DNA of 64,000 nucleotides from Paracentrotus lividus. Lineage: Eukaryota; Echinodermata; Echinoidea; Camarodonta; Echinidae. Where the stretch lies: the NCBI GenBank assembly GCA_940671915.1, contig CALNVZ010003426.1, positions 51,493,649-51,557,648 on the forward strand. Direction: 5' to 3'. Of this stretch, positions 24,709 to 57,479 are shown piece after piece. The notes under the pieces were generated by a model. The model saw nothing but the letters and a program-made list of their open reading frames with translations, searched no databases and was not told the DNA's origin. The position numbers and the translations under genes were made by a program. Each line of letters opens with the position of its first letter. Position 1 is the first letter of the stretch.

Positions 24709-24896
24709 GGCCTATATTCTGAAGCAAAGACTGAGTTTGTACGAGTTGGAGTATGTCTGAGTTGAAGTTTGTGCAAAGCTATTGTGCAATCCTTTTTTTT
24801 CTCATGCTGACTGATGCATCAGACAAAGGGATCACACAATAGCTTCACACAGACTTCAACTCATACAAACTCAGCCTTTGTTTCAGAATATAGGCC
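24709..24896. mobile_element. 188-bp hairpin MITE, GGCC-ATTC ends
   Basis: The left end GGCCTATATTCTGAAGCAAA mirrors the right end (inward GGCCTATATTCTGAAACAAA). Arms of about 80 bp continue through GAGTTTGTA, GAGTTGAAG and GCTATTGTG. It is non-coding. Confidence 0.88.
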
Positions 24897-25756
24897 ATTC
24901 TGTTTGTATTTTGAACAAGCCATTTTGCAATATGCGGGCGCCAAACAAATATAGGCACAGCACATGTGCAATAGGAACACCATTTATATAATCCTACTAT
25001 AATTAGCTACACGGTTGTTTCTGTTCAACTTCTAGTCTGAATATGGCTATGGAAGGCCAGAAGGGCACAAATTGTACATAAGTTACAGCCAAAAGGGCTT
25101 AAGTGAGAAGCACTTCACTTCTAACACCTTCAAAAAGTAAACCATGGGTGTTTCAAACTAACAGATAAGGTTGACAGGATTCATTTGCTGTACATCTTTA
25201 GTGCTTCAAAATGATCTGCTTGAAACGGGGATTTCATGGAAAGACTAAATGTTCAGTATAGAAACATAAAGGACACATGTTGCAGGCATATGGATACAAT
25301 ATATACAAATAAATATATAGTACAGATAATTTCAATACTAGCAACATTAATAGCATTTCTAGCACAAAAGGTCTTTAAATACTTTAAAGCAAGCACTATG
25401 CTTTGATTTGCATAACAATACAATGAGAAATGACAAAAATATTTTTAAAACAGCATTATGAGGTATTCACTTTGTCCATGTAATTACCTAAACTGTTTGT
25501 CCCATTAAATTATTTCATTGGGGGGGGGGGGGGGCTAACATTGATTAGCATGTTGCTATTAATGTTGCCTCCAATTAACATACATTTTAACTGTGATGTA
25601 ATACGTCATGTAAATGTACTTGACAGTGAGTTTTGGTAATAAATAAAATCAATAAATCCCTGCTTCAGCTTATGTTGTAATCATAATTGCGTATCTTTAG
25701 GTTATTTTAGATGGGAATTGCCCAAGTTGTATTATAATAATCCAATCGGTTGTTTA

Positions 25757-27051
25757 GGGGAGACTGGGGTAATTATGGCCCCTTTGTCTTTAAGAGCTTA
25801 TAATTCTTTGCTGCCTTACACAATGGTAATCTAATTTGTACACATGCCTAGCTAAACTCTTCCTACTATCATATGAGAAAAATAAGCCATTAACTTCAAC
25901 TTTTGTGCTTAGAATATACAGCAATCACAATTCTGTTCGTTGGAAAGTGGCAAGTCTGCTTTTTTATTTGGGGCGTGATATCATTAATTAAAATCATATA
26001 AGATGAAATTTCGATTGAAACAGAAACAATAGGAACTAACAAACACAACAGAAAAACTTCCACCTGAATATCTTCAATAGTAGAGCTGTAAAGAGGGATC
26101 AAATTAAAAATGTCACTTGGGGTAATTATTGCCCCCAATGCATAAACAGTGTATAAGCGTAGATGGGGACATTAACTTGTATGATTATGTACATAAATAT
26201 ATGTATTGCTATAACTGCAAAATTTCAACATTTTGGCTAAACCAATTATTGATTAAATCATTGTTGGTGGTTGATAAGTGTATTAGGAATACCCAACAAC
26301 ATTTATTATACATTACATAATTAATTAGCATAATATCTTTGAATTCATACAGTAATGACAATAGGGGCCATAAATACCCCAACCCGTGGGGTAATTATGG
26401 CTCCACCCAGTTGTTAACATAATGGTAATTAAAGATACACGTTCCCCATAGTGTAGAGGGAGTTCAAAATACGTACGCGGTAACGAACTTTGCAAGCTGC
26501 CCATTCATACCAACGATGTGCGAATCTTACGTAGTGGTCCAAAAACCGAAAGCTAGAACGCCCGAACGGTTGCCGAAGCCATGATAATGTCTTATCGGCA
26601 ATTATTTGACTGCTCGGATGCATGAGAGAACGGCTTGGCTCCCCGCCTAGCCTGTGCAAGCGAAAGGTATGCACGTGATCCGAACAGTGCCTGCATTCAC
26701 TGACACAAACAGAGTATCTACACACTCACGCTTGGTTGCTCGCCCGCACCGCGCGATCGCGATTGGCTGGCGTGTGTTGGCACTACAACCGTATGCAAAT
26801 TAAGTCATGCTCTTCGTAGAACATGGCGGCGAGCTCACAGGTCGCATCTTGAGTCCTCATTTTAGCTTAGCGATCGTCGTGCAGGATCGCCTTTAATATG
26901 CAAATGAGAAGTCACAGGTTTATACTTTCCTTTGTATATTATAGGTATATAGACTGACTGTATTTTTACATAATTAGAATATAATTGGACTTTTCATTTA
27001 ATGGTAGTGATAGGAAATGTGAAAAAGGGGGTTATAATTACCCCAGTCTCC
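25757..27051. mobile_element. G-rich-TIR element III (TA-flanked)
   Basis: The left end is GGGGAGACTGGGGTAATTAT and the right end is the reverse complement of GGAGACTGGGGTAATTATAA. TA lies outside both ends. Internal copies of the GGGGTAATTATGGCC theme occur at about 26117 and 26390. Between 26450 and 26890 it contains a GC-rich, CpG-rich block unlike the rest of the element. No transposase is seen. Confidence 0.82.
26450..26890. promoter_or_regulatory. CpG-rich promoter-like island inside element III
   Basis: Within AT-rich DNA this block has many CpGs. Near 26760-26830 it has GATTGG (an inverted CCAAT box), TATGCAAAT (octamer) and ACATGGCGGC (YY1-like, typical of TATA-less start regions). 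A second TATGCAAAT lies near 26895. No gene can be assigned. It could be a captured host promoter or 5' exon, or simply the element's own core. Confidence 0.4.
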
Positions 27052-27800
27052 TATGTATATCAAACACTGACATTGGGAAAGGGTACCACATAACCTGAAA
27101 TGAGATAACCTTTAGGCATGCTATTGCTGCATATGGCACCAGAAAAATAGATAGCTTGCATACTTGTAAAATGGCACAAAAATATTATTGGACATTTTGG
27201 TTATGAATATCATGACACTGTATAAAAATCTCATGTGTTTTGAGGCATTCTTGTAGCTGTCAATTTATGCCATAAACCTTCAATTCATATTCTTTGAATG
27301 TGTGCTAATATTGGTGTTCTGAACAAACCGGCCAATCTACAGCATTGTAAAACCAGATTTTTTTTTGTAAGGGGTAAAGATTCATTAACAATAAAATACA
27401 TTAATCTAAACTATTTTTGTCAAAAGTCAAGATTAACAAAATATGTATCAATACATACATGAACATTATTTTTGTAAATTTGCTAAAGTTTCATGTTGCA
27501 AAGATTGTCATGTTTAAACCAGTGAAATAAGTTTCATGTTTGAGTAATTAATTAGCATTAACTATAATCCTATAACAGGTCTGATTAGATCAATACTGGG
27601 TGGCTAAGTACAAGTTAGTATTTGGCTAAAATAACTAAATTAGAGATTTCAGTAATGCCAGATTCATCTAAATTATACACAAAAGTAAAAGGTGGGTTTA
27701 GGTATTCAAACAACAAAATCTGTAATAAAAACATCAAGTCAATTATTTCTGCAAAAAATCTGTGTACTACACTGTGTAATGAGGACTAAAGTCCACCTAT

Positions 27801-27915
27801 AGGCCAATTACATGACTTTCGGTCGCATGACTGACTGATTTTAGACATGCTTTTTTATTTCGGATCCAAAGTGAGTCAGTCGTGCAACCGAAAATCGTAT
27901 AGTGTGAGGTGGCCT
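27801..27915. mobile_element. Hairpin MITE, AGGCC ends
   Basis: The left arm AGGCCAATTACATGACTTTC and the inverted right arm AGGCCACCTCACACTATACG converge on shared TTTCGGT-GCA-GACTGACT segments. The size is about 115 bp and it is non-coding. Confidence 0.7.
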
Positions 27916-29894
27916 TTACACCTTTCATAACATAAATGCTAAGATTTTAATCTGAATTTGCTTTTCACTGCATACAGATTAATAATGCATATGTGGAATC
28001 ACTTCAAAACTGTGGTAATTCCTTTTTCTATTTCAGGTGACAGTGCATCAATAGTTACATGTTTATCTTTTGTTAGTGAACCCTATACAACATGATTTCT
28101 GGAGTAACAATATCAGAGTACATTAAGTTCTGAGATTTAATTTTTTTTTATCATGCATAAGACTGACAAGTGTGGCATTCACATGAAACATAAAATAAAC
28201 AAAAGTAAAATATATCATAAAAGAAAGTTTATAAATAATACAAAGAAGGGAAAAGATTGCACACAAAGCTGAATGATGGGAAACATTAATACTGATGATT
28301 ATGAAATCATAAAACAAAAATAAGACAGCAAAACTTATATTTCAGTACGAAAGCTAACAGTCTCTTCTTTAATAAATAGTGCAGAAGTTTTCTACTTGTG
28401 GGAAATAAATCGAAACATTTGCTTGGCAGTTGTCATTTCTTTTGCAGAATGAAGAGTCGGCATAAGTTTTGTTCCAAGAATTCTGTGAGAAATTATTTCC
28501 CACAGTCACCAGAATGGGAAATAACAGACTTTTATAGAAACAAAGGTGGGATTTAGTAACATCAGGTGAATAATCTTACATCAATTCAAGCCAATCAGAT
28601 TATACAAATCTATATATGGGAGAACATATGAGGGCGGCAGTCTATTGCATATTGTAGAAGCTTGATTAATTTACCAGTCAATACTAAAAAAAAAAAGTGT
28701 ATTAATCCATCAGGAATATAAAAGAATAATGTTACATTGCATAATAGAGAAGTAGGGTCAATACTTAATCACCCAAACCCTGCAGATATAAATAAGAATT
28801 GCACACAACAAAATCAAAAGATAAGCAAAGTTAGCATAGACTTAATAGATGGGTATCATTTTGTTCACCAAAACCCTGTAAGAAAAATGAGGTATTGCAC
28901 ACATTAAGTTAAGATAAAGAAAGGGTACCATTCTACGTCCTACAAACCTGTTCCACATGTTATTATTGTTGCCTACTCCTGTAAAGTAACATGCATTGAA
29001 AAATAGGACTTGCCCATGTTTGGTAATGATTCAATGACAAACCCTTAAAAAGTTACAAAGATTTCATTTGGAATGGAGAAAGAGTCATAAGCATTATAGT
29101 ACTTTCTAGTTCAAAAAAATATATCACTTTGGGCAGTTCAAAGCTAATGTCCCCAGTGTGGTACATAACATTGAGAGATGTTAAATGAGGCTCAAGACAT
29201 GTCATGATACAAGCCTCTGCATTAATAATAATATACGTGTGTTCATAAGGGATGCAGCAGTTTTCTTAATTCATAATCGGTATTAAATATCATCGATAAG
29301 AATGTTCCAAAAATTGGCCCATACTATTACAAGGAAGGAAACTTGACAATTCATAGAGATGTAATAACAGACAAATTCTGTGAGTGATAAATGCTCTGAC
29401 CTACATGTACAAGAATCATATGACTAATGGAAATATGGCAGTTATGTTGGTTAAAGGAGTATATTTAAACTGAGAATGTAACAGAGAATGTAGTCAGAAA
29501 TAAATAAAGGTAGCATTCAAGAAGTAGCAAAGATTAGAATGACTACTGGGTGGGGATTCACTAACAGCTAAAATCAATCCCAACTGGAATAAAATCAATT
29601 TTAGGATCAATAGCCATGTTATAGTTCCATACATGTATGTCCATAGTTAAGATTGATTTTAGTTAATCACCGACATGATCCTTAGGAAAAAACAAAAAAC
29701 TTCCATCTAACATCGACTGCTTTTTAGCCATCCAAATAAAAGCATGAATTTTCTGAATAGCATTTGCAAGACCTTGCATTTTACGCATTAAAAAAATGGC
29801 ATAGAAAAGAACTCAAAATAACACCATCCTAATATTATATAGCAGGTAACAAAACTACCAGCAGACACAAAAACAAGTACATGGGATTACATCA
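27916..29894 (-). other. Presumed BRSK 3' UTR / 3' flank
   Basis: This lies immediately after the BRSK stop codon on the minus strand. I see no further coding exon. The first AATAAA on the minus strand that I find is at 27859-27854, inside a hairpin MITE, and an ATTAAA lies at 28373-28368. Where the transcript really ends cannot be decided from sequence alone. Confidence 0.35.
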
Positions 29895-49127
<19,233 letters not shown>

Positions 49128-49439
49128 CTGCCAAAACAAGAAAGAAAGAGGGATACTTGTTTTTATTTATTTCACTTATTTTTAACTTCAAGGTAGGCTT
49201 CTTCATTAATGCATTTCTGTTTCGAGGGTGTCCCGAAGTTTAAGATTCATGAGGGAAAAATAAGTAACTGAAGAAGAGTAAGGGGTGGATAGAGAGAGAT
49301 GGTTTGAGAATAGAAGAGAAGGACTGATTGGGTAAAAGAAGAAAGAAAGGATAAAACAATCTATAGAGAAAAAAGTGAGACCCAAGATGGATTGTCAAAT
49401 GAAAGATCATAGGATAAAGGGATGTATTCATGGAAATAT

Positions 49440-49675
49440 TTGCGGTACATTAATTTTTGTGGATTTCATGCAAAGAGCAGCAGGTGCGAATTAAAAAACC
49501 CCGCAAATATATAGGGATGATTTCCTATGCATGTATTGCGTGGGTTCAATTGCGAGCTTACGAACATGCAACGCGAATTTAAGAACCTGCGAAAATGTTT
49601 TGTGGCCGATCAGCGCGAAAAATTAATCGCGCGAAAATAACAGCGAATACAGTACCTAAGTGATGACGTAACAAA
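49440..49675. mobile_element. Probable MITE with CGCGAAAA-rich ends
   Basis: ATTTGCGGTAC...ATTAATTTTTGTGG on the left roughly mirrors AATTAATCGCGCGAAAATAA...GCGAATACAGTACC on the right. Several internal GCGAA/TTCGC motifs occur. The boundaries are soft. Confidence 0.5.
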
Positions 49676-49889
49676 ATGTATTTTGTTGATTTCCTCATTT
49701 TTTCTTTAATATCTCTAAGGAGCATGATGACAAATATCCGCAGCCAAAAATTGGTAGGAATTAGTTCAATGGTACCCAAGATATGATCTCATGAATAACT
49801 AATTAGCCCTATTGAAGTCAACGTATTATTGGCCTAACCAGACCTTCAATGGGACTAATTAGGTATTCATATGATCAGGCAGGCAATTG

Positions 49890-50740
49890 TAAGAGATGGG
49901 ATAGGGTGAGGCCAAGAAAGGGATAATAATGGGTGACAGAATGGGTGAGGAAATGGGTAAGGGAGTGGGTGAGGGATGGTGGGGGATGGTGGGTGATTGG
50001 ATTGGGGGGTGTGGGTGAAGGTGTGGGTGAGGGTTTGGGTGAGGGTGTGGTGAAGGTGTGGTGAGGTAGTGGGTGAACGTGTGGGTGAGGTGTGGTGAGG
50101 TGTGGTGAGGGTGTGGGTGAGGGTGTGGGTGAGGGTGTGGTGATGTAGTGGGTGAGGGTATGGGTGATGTAATGGAGGGTGTTGGGTGATGTAATGGGTG
50201 AGGGTGTGGGTGAAGGTGTGGTGGGTAGTGGGTGAAGGTGTGGGTGAGGGTGTAGTGAGGGTGATTGTAGTGGGTGAGGGAGTGGTTTAGGTAGTTGGTG
50301 ATGTAGTGCGTGAGGGAGTGGGTGTGGGTGAGGGTGAGGGAGTGGGTGAGGGTAAGGTTGAGGGTGTGATTGAGGTGTGATTGAGGAAGTGGGTGAGGGT
50401 GTGGTTTAGGTAGTCTGTGAGGGTGTGGGTGAGGATGTGAGTTGGGTGAATATGTTTGTGAGGTAGTGGGTGAAGGTGTGAGTGAGGGTGAGGGTGTGGG
50501 TGAAGGAGTGGGTGAGGGTGTAGTTGAGGGTGTGATTGAGGAAGTAGGTGAGGGTGTGGTTGAGGGAGTTGATGAGGGTGTGGGTGAGGGATGGGTTAGG
50601 GATGGCATAAGGGATGGGTAGAGGGAAAGGTTGATAAAGTGGGTGTGAAAGTTGGTGAGGTTGAGGTACATGTAGTGTGCGAGGGAGTGGGTGAGGGAGT
50701 ATAAGTGAGGTAGTGGGTGAGGAAAAGGGAAGGGAGTACA
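49890..50740. repeat. G-rich minisatellite (GGGTGAGGGTGT-type units)
   Basis: About 850 bp of GGGTGA, GGGTGT, GGGAGT and TGAGG units form an irregular tandem array. The strand asymmetry is extreme (G on plus). Four or more closely spaced GGG runs recur throughout, so G-quadruplexes are possible. The 270-codon Pro/Thr/Ser/His-rich open frame on the minus strand is a translation of the array. Confidence 0.95.
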
Positions 50741-52879
50741 AGTTAATGTATATATGCTATATTACGGCAGGACTGTGATAATGTCCTCAAAATTGCTATT
50801 AAATGATCAAGGATGAATTACAAAATGCAGGTCATAAAAAAGAGGCAATACTGGACGATGATACATGCTTTTATTTTTCTTCTATCATGAGGTTCTGTCT
50901 TTATATTACTGCTGAAATTTAGTTTGTCAATCTCAAAATATATGGATCTTATTATGAACAAACCATATATGGTTGGTACTTGTAAACACAAACTCAGTGA
51001 TTTTTTTTCTACATTTTCCTACATGTAGATCACACATAATCAACACTCTGTACATCATCGCACGGGATCAGAGTACAATGTATATCAAGAGTTAATCTTT
51101 TTAGGTTTTGATTCTTAATGTCATGTAGCACTTTATTATGGGAGATCCAATCTAGAAATATGCAATATAACATGATACGGTTTCGGCAGGCTGCGGTATC
51201 TCTTAATCTGAGTAGCACATCGGGTCTTTTACCACTGCCACATGTACATTTTATTCTGGCATGTCCCTGTACATTCCCTTGAACAGCTTTATGATTATGT
51301 ACTGTTCAGGAGAGGGGTTGTGCTTCACCAAACTTGTCAACTAGCAACATAAACACTATTTTAATCTGAGTCCAGGTGCAGATCTTCTGTCAAATGCCTC
51401 ACACTTTCAGCACAAGACCTTTAATTTCTGCATCAAGACCTTCAGGACATCGGTGATGCTCACCGAACGAACTGGGACTTAGTATAACTGGTTTGGGTAG
51501 TGGAAACATGACCTAACCAAGGATATGATGTATGTCTAGACAATTTGTGAGTGTAGATTAAACACAATCCCACTGCCTACATGTTTTTCATTGGTCAATT
51601 TCAAAGGTTACATGTGAGGAGTTATTAAATCAAAGGTGTTCTCCGTCAGTTTAAAGTGAGGAACAGGTAATATATTGTAAACATTTTTACTACATCTCTG
51701 ATATTCCGTTCTATATGTAATTCAGCCGCTAGCGTGACAAATCAACCTCTTTGACCTTTTTTCTTTCAATTTCAAATCTGACATAGTTATTGAGATATCA
51801 AGACGAAAACAGATTAAATTATGAATTTGTGGTCTATTAGAGAACACAGTACAGTACAATATGTACATCTCTATTCAAAGTAATTTTCCTAAATATTACA
51901 TGCACTGTATCTTCAGTCTCTTTCTTTCTCCCTGTAGGTTACTTTATTTCTTACACAGTATACCTACCTGGCAGACTGTCTTTCCTTACCTCTCTTTAAA
52001 TAATCCATCTGGCAGCAAATTCAATTTTTACCGAATTAACCTATAAATTTGTAAAATTTTTCCATTGACATTCGCACCCGATTTCAACATGTCATGTAAC
52101 CTACATTTGATGCAAAAATTATGCAATAATGAGAACGGGAGCATGCAAGAGAGAAGTGGAGAGTAATAGCTTCAGAGATAGATGGGTTTGAGGAGGTAAT
52201 GTCAAGAAAGAAAAAGAGAGACAGAGAGAGACTATAAGCCTTCATTTAATTGTAGAGAAGTTTTGGAAGTGAGAGAAAATAAAGGGCCTACGTAGTGGAG
52301 AAAATATGGAGAGAGACAGAGAGACAGAATTAAATACAAGATAATGAAAATTATGTTGAAAATTAGCATCTAAAATAACCCTCATTTTGAGCCAGATTAA
52401 AGAAATGGCCCATTCTCTTTTTAATTTTCAAACAACGATGCAACATGTAAGTTTGAAATGTTGAAGTACATGTAAATTGAACTATGAATGAAATGCTGAT
52501 TTATATCATTTTAAATCTCCAAATATAATCGCGCACTTTAATCTCAGTGGAGTTCATTACACTCTACTGTTACTAATTGCCATGACAACAGGGTTTGGGT
52601 ACATGCAATCTTTTCCTGATAATAATTAGCACACATGGTCACAATCACTCGGCAAACAAAGGTTTTAATCTCATTTAAGCCATGATTAAAAATTTATCTG
52701 CAGTAGTCATGACAATATCATTACTCTGTGTGCATTAAAATGTGATGCCTTAAAAGGGAATAAACAACAGATTTTAAAAAGATCAATATTTGATATGCGC
52801 TGCTTTGTAGATGTGATGTGCAATATATAACAATAGCCTGAGAATAAAATAGATTATGTACATATAGGCCTGACTTTCT

Positions 52880-53110
52880 CTCTTCTGTTTCTCTCTCTCT
52901 CTCTCTCTCTCTTCTTTCTCTCTTGTCTTCAATTCTTTTCTTTTCTCTCTCTCTCTCTGTCTCTCATATTTTTTCTCTTGTCTAAATCTCTCTCCCCTTT
53001 ATCTCCCCCTTTCTCCCTCTGTATCTCTCCTCTTTCACACATTCCACTTCATATTCATCCCCTCCTCTTCTCTCTCTCTCTCTCTCTCTTTCTACTTCTC
53101 TCTCTTCCTC
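52880..53110. repeat. (TC)n-rich tract
   Basis: CT dinucleotide runs are interspersed with TTCTTT and CCCTTT. Similar but shorter runs lie at 58140-58165, 58805-58835 and 62878-62925. Confidence 0.9.
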
Positions 53111-54659
53111 CCTCTAGCCTTCCTCTGTCTGAACCTTTCTCTGGTCCACTATTTGCATATTACTATCTGTGCCCGATCTAATTAACCTGCATAATGAATG
53201 CATATTCCATCAAGCACCCATCAGTATATACCCACAGCCACAGACTGGTGCATCAACATTTCTACTTCTTCTTCACAGGTTTGTAGAACTGTCATTCACT
53301 GAAGAGATTTGGCATCAATCAAGTCTAACCAATCTTAAACTGGCAGCCCCTCCCTCTCCTGTAATTAAGAAAACACTTCTCAGAAAGCGAGGTCATAAAT
53401 ATTGTCATTGTACACAGAAGGCACTCAAAGAGAGTTCACTCCTCTAGCCTAGTTCACTCTAAATTACAAGAATTCAAAATAAACTCTGAATGACTTTGAT
53501 TATAGGGGGCAATCTATTTTCGGATTTAAATTCAAAACATAAAGACTGAAATGTAAATAAAATAATTATAAAATTCAACAGTTAAATGTGTCATCTGCGT
53601 GTTTTTTTACCTTTCCGGTTGTCTCTCAACACCTCGCTTCCACACCCTACCAATCTTTTTTTCCTTACCCTCACTATCTGTACCTAATCTAATTAACCTT
53701 CATAATGAATGCATTCCTCGTCAGGCATCCTTCAGCTTTGAGTGCCTCAGACTTCTGCTTTAACATAATTCTCATTTTTTTCACTTACTTTACAGGCATG
53801 CAGACCTGTCAATGAATAGATTTATTGTCGATAGAGCTAAATAAGCTTTAACTATGAAACCTACCTATGCACCTCAGGTAAAAAATATTTCTCAAAATTC
53901 ATAAATATTTACATGGCAAAGGAGGCAATGAAAGAGGGTTTAGTAACTTCTAGTACAAGCTTCTTTTCTTTCTTTTTTTTCTGTTCATTTTGGTTCATTG
54001 TACTAACACTTTTAATAAGATTTATATGGCGAATTGTAAAAACTAAGTTTCACATATTCTAAGTCAGCCAAGTATAAATAAAAGATGAAATACTGGCTTA
54101 AAACCGTACCTCTAAAATTGCTGACCAAGATAATGTCATAATGTATTTGTTTCTTTTGTAAACATTTCAATAAAATTAACTCTTTTCTCAATGTTAACAG
54201 CCCTAATATGCATCCATACGATTGCATACTGCAAGGATAAAGAACCACCAAAATTAAAAGAAATTAACTCAATTATACGGTGTCACATGCACTGCACACA
54301 GATGAACATGTATGGGACTACACACAAATGTTCGTCCTTGGGCATTTGATCTACTTATTCCGATTATGAGTTTTAGGGCATTGAAGAGCAATCTTTTGCA
54401 GAGGTTGACTTTTTAATATAATATTCTTTCTAAACAACATGAAAATAACTTGAAAGCTCGCAATAACTGGAGTTTTTTCACCTTTAAAACAATATGTACA
54501 TGTAGTTTCTCTTTGAATAGAATTAGTATTGTAATATTAAGATGCACACAGTATACAATGTACAGCATTGTGGAGCAATATTAGGCTCTATACACTGTGT
54601 GGTGTATAGTCAGTTCACATCTACCATAGATACAATATACAGATCAGATGCAACACTCT

Positions 54660-55140
54660 TGGCTATTATTGAGTGATGAGGATAAGGATGATCATGATGA
54701 TCATGATGATAATGAGGATGAAGATGATTATGGTGGTAATTTTGATGATGACGACGATAACGATGAATAATAATGGTAAAGGTGTTGGTGGTAATGATGA
54801 TGATGCACGTTGTGGTAAAAAATGATGACGATGATGGAGTTGGTGGTAATGATGGTGAATGATGATAATAGTGCATGGTGGTGCTGGTGATGATGGTAAT
54901 TATAATGGTGATATAGATAATAATGAGGATATTGGTGATGATGCCAATAACTATGACAATGATTATGTTAAAATGATCAGGATAATAATAATGATGTTGG
55001 TATCGGTGGCTGTGAGGACGATCACAATCACAATGATTATATTGAGGATGATTCAAATGACAACGAACATAATGATGATTATGGTGATGATGATAATGAT
55101 GATGGTGACAATCATACAGATAATGATAATAATGATTAAG
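54660..55140. repeat. (GAT)n microsatellite-rich region
   Basis: GAT, GGT and AAT trinucleotides dominate. His/Tyr-rich and Met/Ile-rich open frames on the two strands are artefacts. Confidence 0.9.
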
Positions 55141-56039
55141 TATGCACAGATTTGTTACACGTCTCAATCATTTACTCTATATTTGAGGTATTCCTTGAAC
55201 TGAACTAGTATTCCCCTTACCATGTTGACATCCCCCTTTAAGACTGAATTCAATGCATGCATGATAAAGAGGACCTCTTAGCCTCGTTGCACTGTGTCTA
55301 TCTCTGCCTCTGGGAAGTTCAGTTAGTCTCCCAAGACAGACTTTTTTAATGAGGACAATACATTTGCTCCACTTTTCTTCCAAAAGAAGAAAAGCTCCTG
55401 TTACAGGTCAATCAAGAGCTTGTCCATGGACGTCTTATTGATTTGGATGTAAGTGAAATAAATAGTTTATCCATATTTTATTGCTTTTAAAGTTTAAGTG
55501 AGACAAATTCTAAGTTGAATAACTCACAATTTGAAATTACATTTCAAAGTGCACGTCCATTTAATAGAGCTTGACTCCCCCACTCCCCCCACCCCGTACA
55601 GAAGAAATAATTTCACAACCAAGTGTTATAAATGAACACTCATCGTGCTAGAGACATGTAAGGAAGGACAATATGATATTGCATTCGCGTCAGTGTAAAT
55701 GACAGACACGTATTACTCATTTACAGATTTTCTTGTCCATTAGATTGGATATTATAGAACAAAGGGGTTCTGCTGCATGAAGACTAAGCATTGATTGGAT
55801 AGGGCCGAATGTTCGCAGCATGAGTAATGGAAGGGCCTGTGCTCGCCACAATGGGTAAGTGTAATTGAATGTATAAGGCACCTGTGGTGGCTAATTGGTA
55901 AACTGTGGCGTTTGTGACGAGATGGGAGGAGAGAGATTCCACAGAATCTTTTATGATTCGCTATTAATGATGTTGATCTTGAATAACGACTGTCATGTCA
56001 CAAGCAACATGCATATAGGGAGGAGGTCTAAATAGTTAG

Positions 56040-56490
56040 GGATGATGAAAGAGTTGGTGTTGGTGGATGGGGCAATAATGATGATGGAGATGGTGTTAGT
56101 GATGGTAGTGATAGTGGTGGTGGTGATGGTGTTCGTGGTGATGGTGGTGGTGGTAGTGGTGGTGGCGATGGTGGTGGCAGTGGTGGTGGTGGTGATGGTG
56201 GTGGCAGTGGTGGTGGTGGTGATGGTGTTGGTGGTGGTGGTGATGGTGTTGGTGGTGATGATGATGGAGATGGAGATGATGATGAGATGATGATGATGCT
56301 GATGATGGTGGTACTGGTAATTGTGATGATAGTGGTGGTGTTGATGATGGTGGCGGTGGGTGTGGCGGTGGTGGTGGTGGTGGTTATGGTAATGGTGGTG
56401 CTGATGGTGATGACAGTGGTGGTGTTGGTGATAGTGATGGTGGTGGTGGGGGTGTGGGTGTTCATAGTAATGGTGATGTCAATGTTAATG
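56040..56490. repeat. (GGT/GAT)n microsatellite
   Basis: Dense GGTGGTGAT repeats. The long Thr/Ile/Pro-rich minus-strand and Val/Met-rich plus-strand frames are not genes. Confidence 0.95.
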
Positions 56491-57479
56491 GTGGTTGTTT
56501 TGCTTTATGCTAATCTGGAAATCAGAACCCAAATGTATTTTACTGTTAGTTTCCATAATTTTGTTATTTTTTTTCCATTTGATTTATAGATTTATTATAT
56601 TTTTTTTCATGGGAGCAACATGCAAATGAAAGTACTTACTCCACATGTAATTTCATAAGAAATGTCCTTAATAAATTGCCTGGAATAGTAGGTCACTATT
56701 CTATGTGATGTAAGAGAGAATATGAGGGAATATAAATCTTTAAAAAATATGTTTAGACAATTAGAGAAAAAACAGATACAGTTGTTGTCTTGCATTAAAT
56801 CTGACACTGCTCAACTCGCATGAAAAGTTATACCTTTTCACACATGATGCTTGAGAACACAGTATACATAAACACAAAAACACTATAAAGGCTGAAAGTG
56901 AGTCTAAATCAGCCACTTGTCGACATTGAATTTTGAATTTCCGTTCAATATTCCCATCCGCATCACATACCAATTTCGTGGTCATATGAACACAATTACA
57001 GGACAATTTCTGAAAGCTCAGTGGCAGTAGCCCTACCCCATTTTGATGGGTAGAGTGAACGCTTGGATTGTGGTCTTATGCTCTGCTGATCATGAATGTA
57101 CCAAATCTAACTTTGCTTTGAATAAAACCCCATGAAATAACAGACTAAAATGCTTTATATAGGAAACAAGATGGAATCATAAAAGGACAATTTTGTAAGG
57201 AAAATCTAGCATTAAGTTGGTTTCAGTCTAATAAAAAAATATATATAAAGTTCTTCCTACCTTATGACATTTAATTCCAACAATAAGTGTATGTGCAGCA
57301 AAATCGGGCGACACATTGGTTGTATTGTACGTCAAATATGTTTTCAAAAGGCTGTGAATGGAGGCAGACATTTTTCTGCTGTATTTTTAAAACCTAATTC
57401 TTTACTTCAAAAACCCTTACAAAACTGAACAAATCATTAAAGCAATTTCAATGAAAAAAATTTAATTCAATCCTAATTT

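Larger units (their letters stand above)
23880..25756. other. AT-rich flank with two hairpin MITEs
   Basis: No gene is seen. The segment 24240-24500 is unusually rich in CACTGTG/TTCACAGT-type motifs. Two perfect-ended hairpins (24529 and 24709) are annotated separately. A poly-G run of about 17 lies near 25520. Confidence 0.4.

Noticed and set aside
26429-26725. 98-codon minus-strand open frame inside element III
   Set aside because: There is no recognisable domain. Open frames are expected in the local GC-rich block.
49859-50671. 270-codon Pro/Thr/Ser/His-rich open frame on the minus strand
   Set aside because: It is a direct translation of the GGGTGA/GGGTGT minisatellite. There is no splice context or family resemblance.
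54610-55167. 185-codon His/Tyr-rich open frame
   Set aside because: It translates a GAT/ATC trinucleotide repeat region.
55384-55450. Plus-strand exon-like segment (EEKLLLQVNQELVHGRLIDL between an AG and GTAAGT)
   Set aside because: It looks protein-like, but the frame closes just upstream (TGA) and no partner exon or family was recognised.
56028-56465. 145-codon Thr/Ile then Pro/Ser-rich open frame
   Set aside because: It translates the GGT/GAT microsatellite.
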